Shown here in pieces: positions 61,393 to 64,000 of a stretch of 64,000 bases of DNA. The position numbers and the translations under genes are program-made. The notes under the pieces were generated by a model. It had not been told where the DNA came from. It did not search any database and saw only the letters and a list, made by a program, of their open reading frames with translations. Within the stretch, counting starts at the first letter, position 1. Each line of letters starts with the position of its first letter. The stretch covers positions 11,729,868-11,793,867 of the forward strand of contig CM035225.1 of assembly GCA_020226215.1 (NCBI GenBank), written 5' to 3'. Source of the stretch: Sindora glabra. Its lineage: Eukaryota > Streptophyta > Magnoliopsida > Fabales > Fabaceae.

Positions 61393-61930
61393 AGAGTGTC
61401 GGTCGTTTTCATCTTCCATAGGAAGAGGGACTATTCGCTGCCACTCTTTCCTATATGAGAACCTACATATCCCTTGTAAGGTCAATCCATTCATGTGTTA
61501 AAAAGTTTTACGAACTTGGGAAGCTGATGCTATTATTTACACTATCAAACAATGTCAAAATTGGCGTGCTATTAAGACAATCAAGCTAACTCACAATTGA
61601 CTGATTCTTTATAAGAGGACTGAACTTTACAAATGTATATGATGTCTTTCTTCACATAAGGGAGGCACTGGTTGCTAATTTGATAAACTTAGAGCTTATC
61701 AAGTTAAGCAAAATTTATTATGCATTACATATGAATTTGTTCGATGCCCTGACCTGGTCAATAACTATTTTCTTACACCTAATCACAGATCTAAGTGGAT
61801 TGCAGGGATCACAAGTGGGATCTGCTTGGATGGAGGGCTTACATATTCGTCGCACATAAAAATGAATAGTTTCTTGTCCCTACCATTGTGCACGTTACAT
61901 GATGGCCGTTGTGGAGTTCGGTTATTTTGT
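61393..61930 (+). other. Possible transposase-like coding debris
   Basis: Composition is higher than in the flanks, and one plus-strand frame reads CPDLVNNYF and NHRSKWIAGI with stops. This faintly resembles the DNA-binding region of plant Mutator transposases (His/Cys followed by a SKWIA-type block). Too degraded to assign. Confidence 0.2.
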
Positions 61931-63764
61931 AATGTTATTTTCTTTGTTAAGTTAAATGAAAAAGGATTAATGAAGATAATAAATAATATTAAATTTTAGA
62001 AAAAATTAGTTGTAATTTATTAATATATTTTTTATTAAAAATCAATTGATAAATAAAGTTATTGATTATTTATTTAGATAGTATAGGTAATATTTAAAAA
62101 AAATACAATAAATACAATTTTGATTTTCTAAAACAAGTAAATATGAACGAAAATTTTCTCTAAAATGACATTTAAAAAGAAATTGAGGAAGTATGTTAAT
62201 AGCAAATCTACATAATCTTACAAAATATCGAATTCATATTAAAATTTGACTTTTACATTATTTATAGTGGAAGCTTGAATTTAATCAAAATATATGTGTG
62301 ATGATAAAGTATTTAAAATATTTCCCATTGTTATTTTGAGCTCCCATAGCTATCTTTTTCTAATTATTTTATTAATGAAAATTTAATTTTAAATTTAAGT
62401 ATAATAATTTTCACATTTTAAAATCAATCTCATTATAAATATTTTCAAATATTAGATTAACCACTAACACTACTCTTTTTCATGGAAATCAATCACATAT
62501 AAATATTAAGATTATCAATAAGTATAGTTATAACAATCTTTAAAAATTTATTCATCATGATGAAAAAGATAAAAAAAAAAAAGCATATGTGTTTGTAATA
62601 ATTGATAATAGAAATATAGTAAATTATTAATAATGTTATATTATTTTATTAGTCAGACAAATCAATAGGCAAGGAATGAATTTTTTTATGGGGAAGTATA
62701 ATTTTTTATATTGTTTTATTGTAGTTTATAATACAAAAATACTAAAATATGATATTATACTTCATTCCATTGAGGCTTTATTTGACATAAGTAATTAATA
62801 AATTAATCAATAGTTGATAAGATTATACTTAATTTTTTTTCCATCTTATTACTCTTGATTTATTATATACAATTAAAATTAATTTGAAATTTGCATTTCT
62901 TCATTGTAATAATATAGGATTTATGGGGACATATGAGGAGTGTTTCTTTATATTAGAGATGAAAGGAGATTATGGCCATCACGTCTTGCATTTAATAATC
63001 ATAATTAAAACGTTATTGAAAATGTGAGATTTGATTGCCATAATTTATTTATTTCACTCTCATATAGAAACATTTCTTGATATGTCCCTTAGGATTCGTA
63101 AGCAATAAGTTATCATATAGAAATAAGTTTGAACTTAAATTATAAATATTTAAAAAATTTTAATATTTAAATTTAAAGTGACTTTCTAAATTTTGAGTAT
63201 ATTAGATAATCTTATATAAATTTAAGTAAACAATTCTTCGAATGCTATGATTAGAATTAATAATATTAGTACATAATAAAATAAAAAAGTTATCAAGTTT
63301 TTAAAAGGGGAAAGAAAGATTGTGAGAAGTTGAGATCTACATATAAACAGTAAAGAGAGCAACTTTTATATACATATATTTTACTGATAGATAGCAATTT
63401 CCTCACCTATATCATATAATTAATTGTAACAAACAACCTCTCCACTAAGAATCAAAATTCATCTGACTATCATCATGAAAAAAATTTACGTATGAACTTT
63501 TTTTTTTAACAGAGATTGAAAATGAGTAATGAAAAAAAAAACTGATTTTACATATTTAACATAAGTTATGTTACACATTAAATTGAATAAACCATAATAG
63601 TGCAAACTTATCATAAAAAGGCAAAACTAAACCTAATCATTCGAGAGATTAAAGTCTGAATTATATGAATTGAGTGGACTATATATAAATTTTAGGATCA
63701 TCGAAAAACAATTGTATGTCAGAAAATTTAGAAGCTAGAATAAGAGATAACTACATAAAAAAAA
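61931..63764. other. Gene-free, very AT-rich DNA
   Basis: Nothing recognisable on either strand. Confidence 0.6.
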
Positions 63765-64000
63765 TGTTGAGTTTTCCCACATTGATTGTGGAAGGAGTTA
63801 GAGCTTGGCTATAATAACTCTACCTAATAGTTCATGGAAGAGCTAGTTGATGTTAGGGTTCCAACCGATGGCCTAATATATAAAGGGGAGATTGCTAGGT
63901 TATCTTACATTAGTTGTGGAAAAGGTTGGTTGTTAGTTTATAAGTGGAGGGAAAGTCTCAACTCTTAAACTTGCTTTTATGGTTAAGAGAGGCCTAATAA
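63765..64000 (+). repeat. Probable start of an LTR or other dispersed repeat, cut by the window edge
   Basis: Begins TGTTGAGTTTTCCCACATTG after an A-run. The motif CCCACATTGATTGTGGAAGGAGTT recurs in weaker form at about 63904-63930 (TTACATTAGTTGTGGAAAAGGTT), followed by TTTATAAG. Such TGTTGAG...CACATYG..TGTGGA starts are common in plant LTRs. The other end is outside the window. Confidence 0.4.

Noticed and set aside
61393..61930. Possible Mutator transposase (SKWIA-like block)
   Set aside because: Similarity is limited to a handful of residues in a frame with stops; listed only as weak debris, not as a transposase gene.
1..64000. tRNA, rRNA, CRISPR or bacterial-type operon signals
   Set aside because: No cloverleaf-capable tRNA sequence, rRNA segment or regularly spaced repeat array was seen. 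The many spaced short repeats are microsatellites or transposon subterminal repeats.

Overview
The window is AT-rich nuclear DNA of a flowering plant, most likely a eudicot. The evidence is a multi-exon leucine-rich-repeat receptor-like protein (RLP) gene with GT-AG introns, decayed Ty1/copia and Ty3/gypsy retrotransposons, CACTA- and Mutator-type miniature elements, and exon fragments of plant-only genes (a TOC1/PRR1 clock gene, an SnRK2-type kinase, a plastid NFU-type iron-sulfur scaffold). The species cannot be named from the sequence alone. Almost all of the window is repeats and gene debris. The one plausible complete gene is the RLP at 25088-30943 (- strand).

Layout. 1-3560: remains of a copia element (- strand) running off the left edge. 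3561-10408: gene-free AT-rich DNA holding a 1.18-kb direct duplication (about 7170-9530), parts of which recur near 34.4 kb, 36.4-36.9 kb and 44.6-45.2 kb. 10409-20973: gene-free, with probable relics of DNA transposons. 20974-24191: a non-coding LTR retrotransposon (- strand) with LTRs, primer-binding site, polypurine tract and a near-matching 5-bp target duplication. 25088-30943: the RLP gene, with a TATA box about 53 bp upstream of its ATG. 31628-32642: CACTA-type miniature elements. 32640-38122: minisatellites, diverged duplicated blocks and AT-rich DNA. 38123-41660: a gypsy element (- strand) that has lost gag, protease and the start of reverse transcriptase. 41661-45235: AT-rich DNA ending in another duplicated block. 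45520-46905: an RLP pseudogene carrying a 154-bp Mutator-like MITE with a perfect 9-bp target duplication.

46905-54430: the most unusual stretch. Fragments of four unrelated genes lie side by side with their introns: an NFU exon (-), an unrecognised multi-exon fragment (-), the leader and first exon of a TOC1-like gene (+), and a dead SnRK2-like kinase (+). RLP sequence resumes at 54425 at almost the same point in the gene where the pseudogene at 45520-46905 stops. One reading is that a block of captured gene fragments was inserted into an RLP copy. 54776-64000: a 179-bp tandem duplication, a second copy of the non-coding LTR element on the + strand (55499-58590), a GC/CpG-richer island (59888-61160), and the apparent start of another LTR at the right edge.

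No pathway is encoded here. The RLP would act at the plasma membrane as a receptor without its own kinase, presumably with partner kinases. The rest shows how an RLP cluster decays and how transposons and gene fragments accumulate around it.
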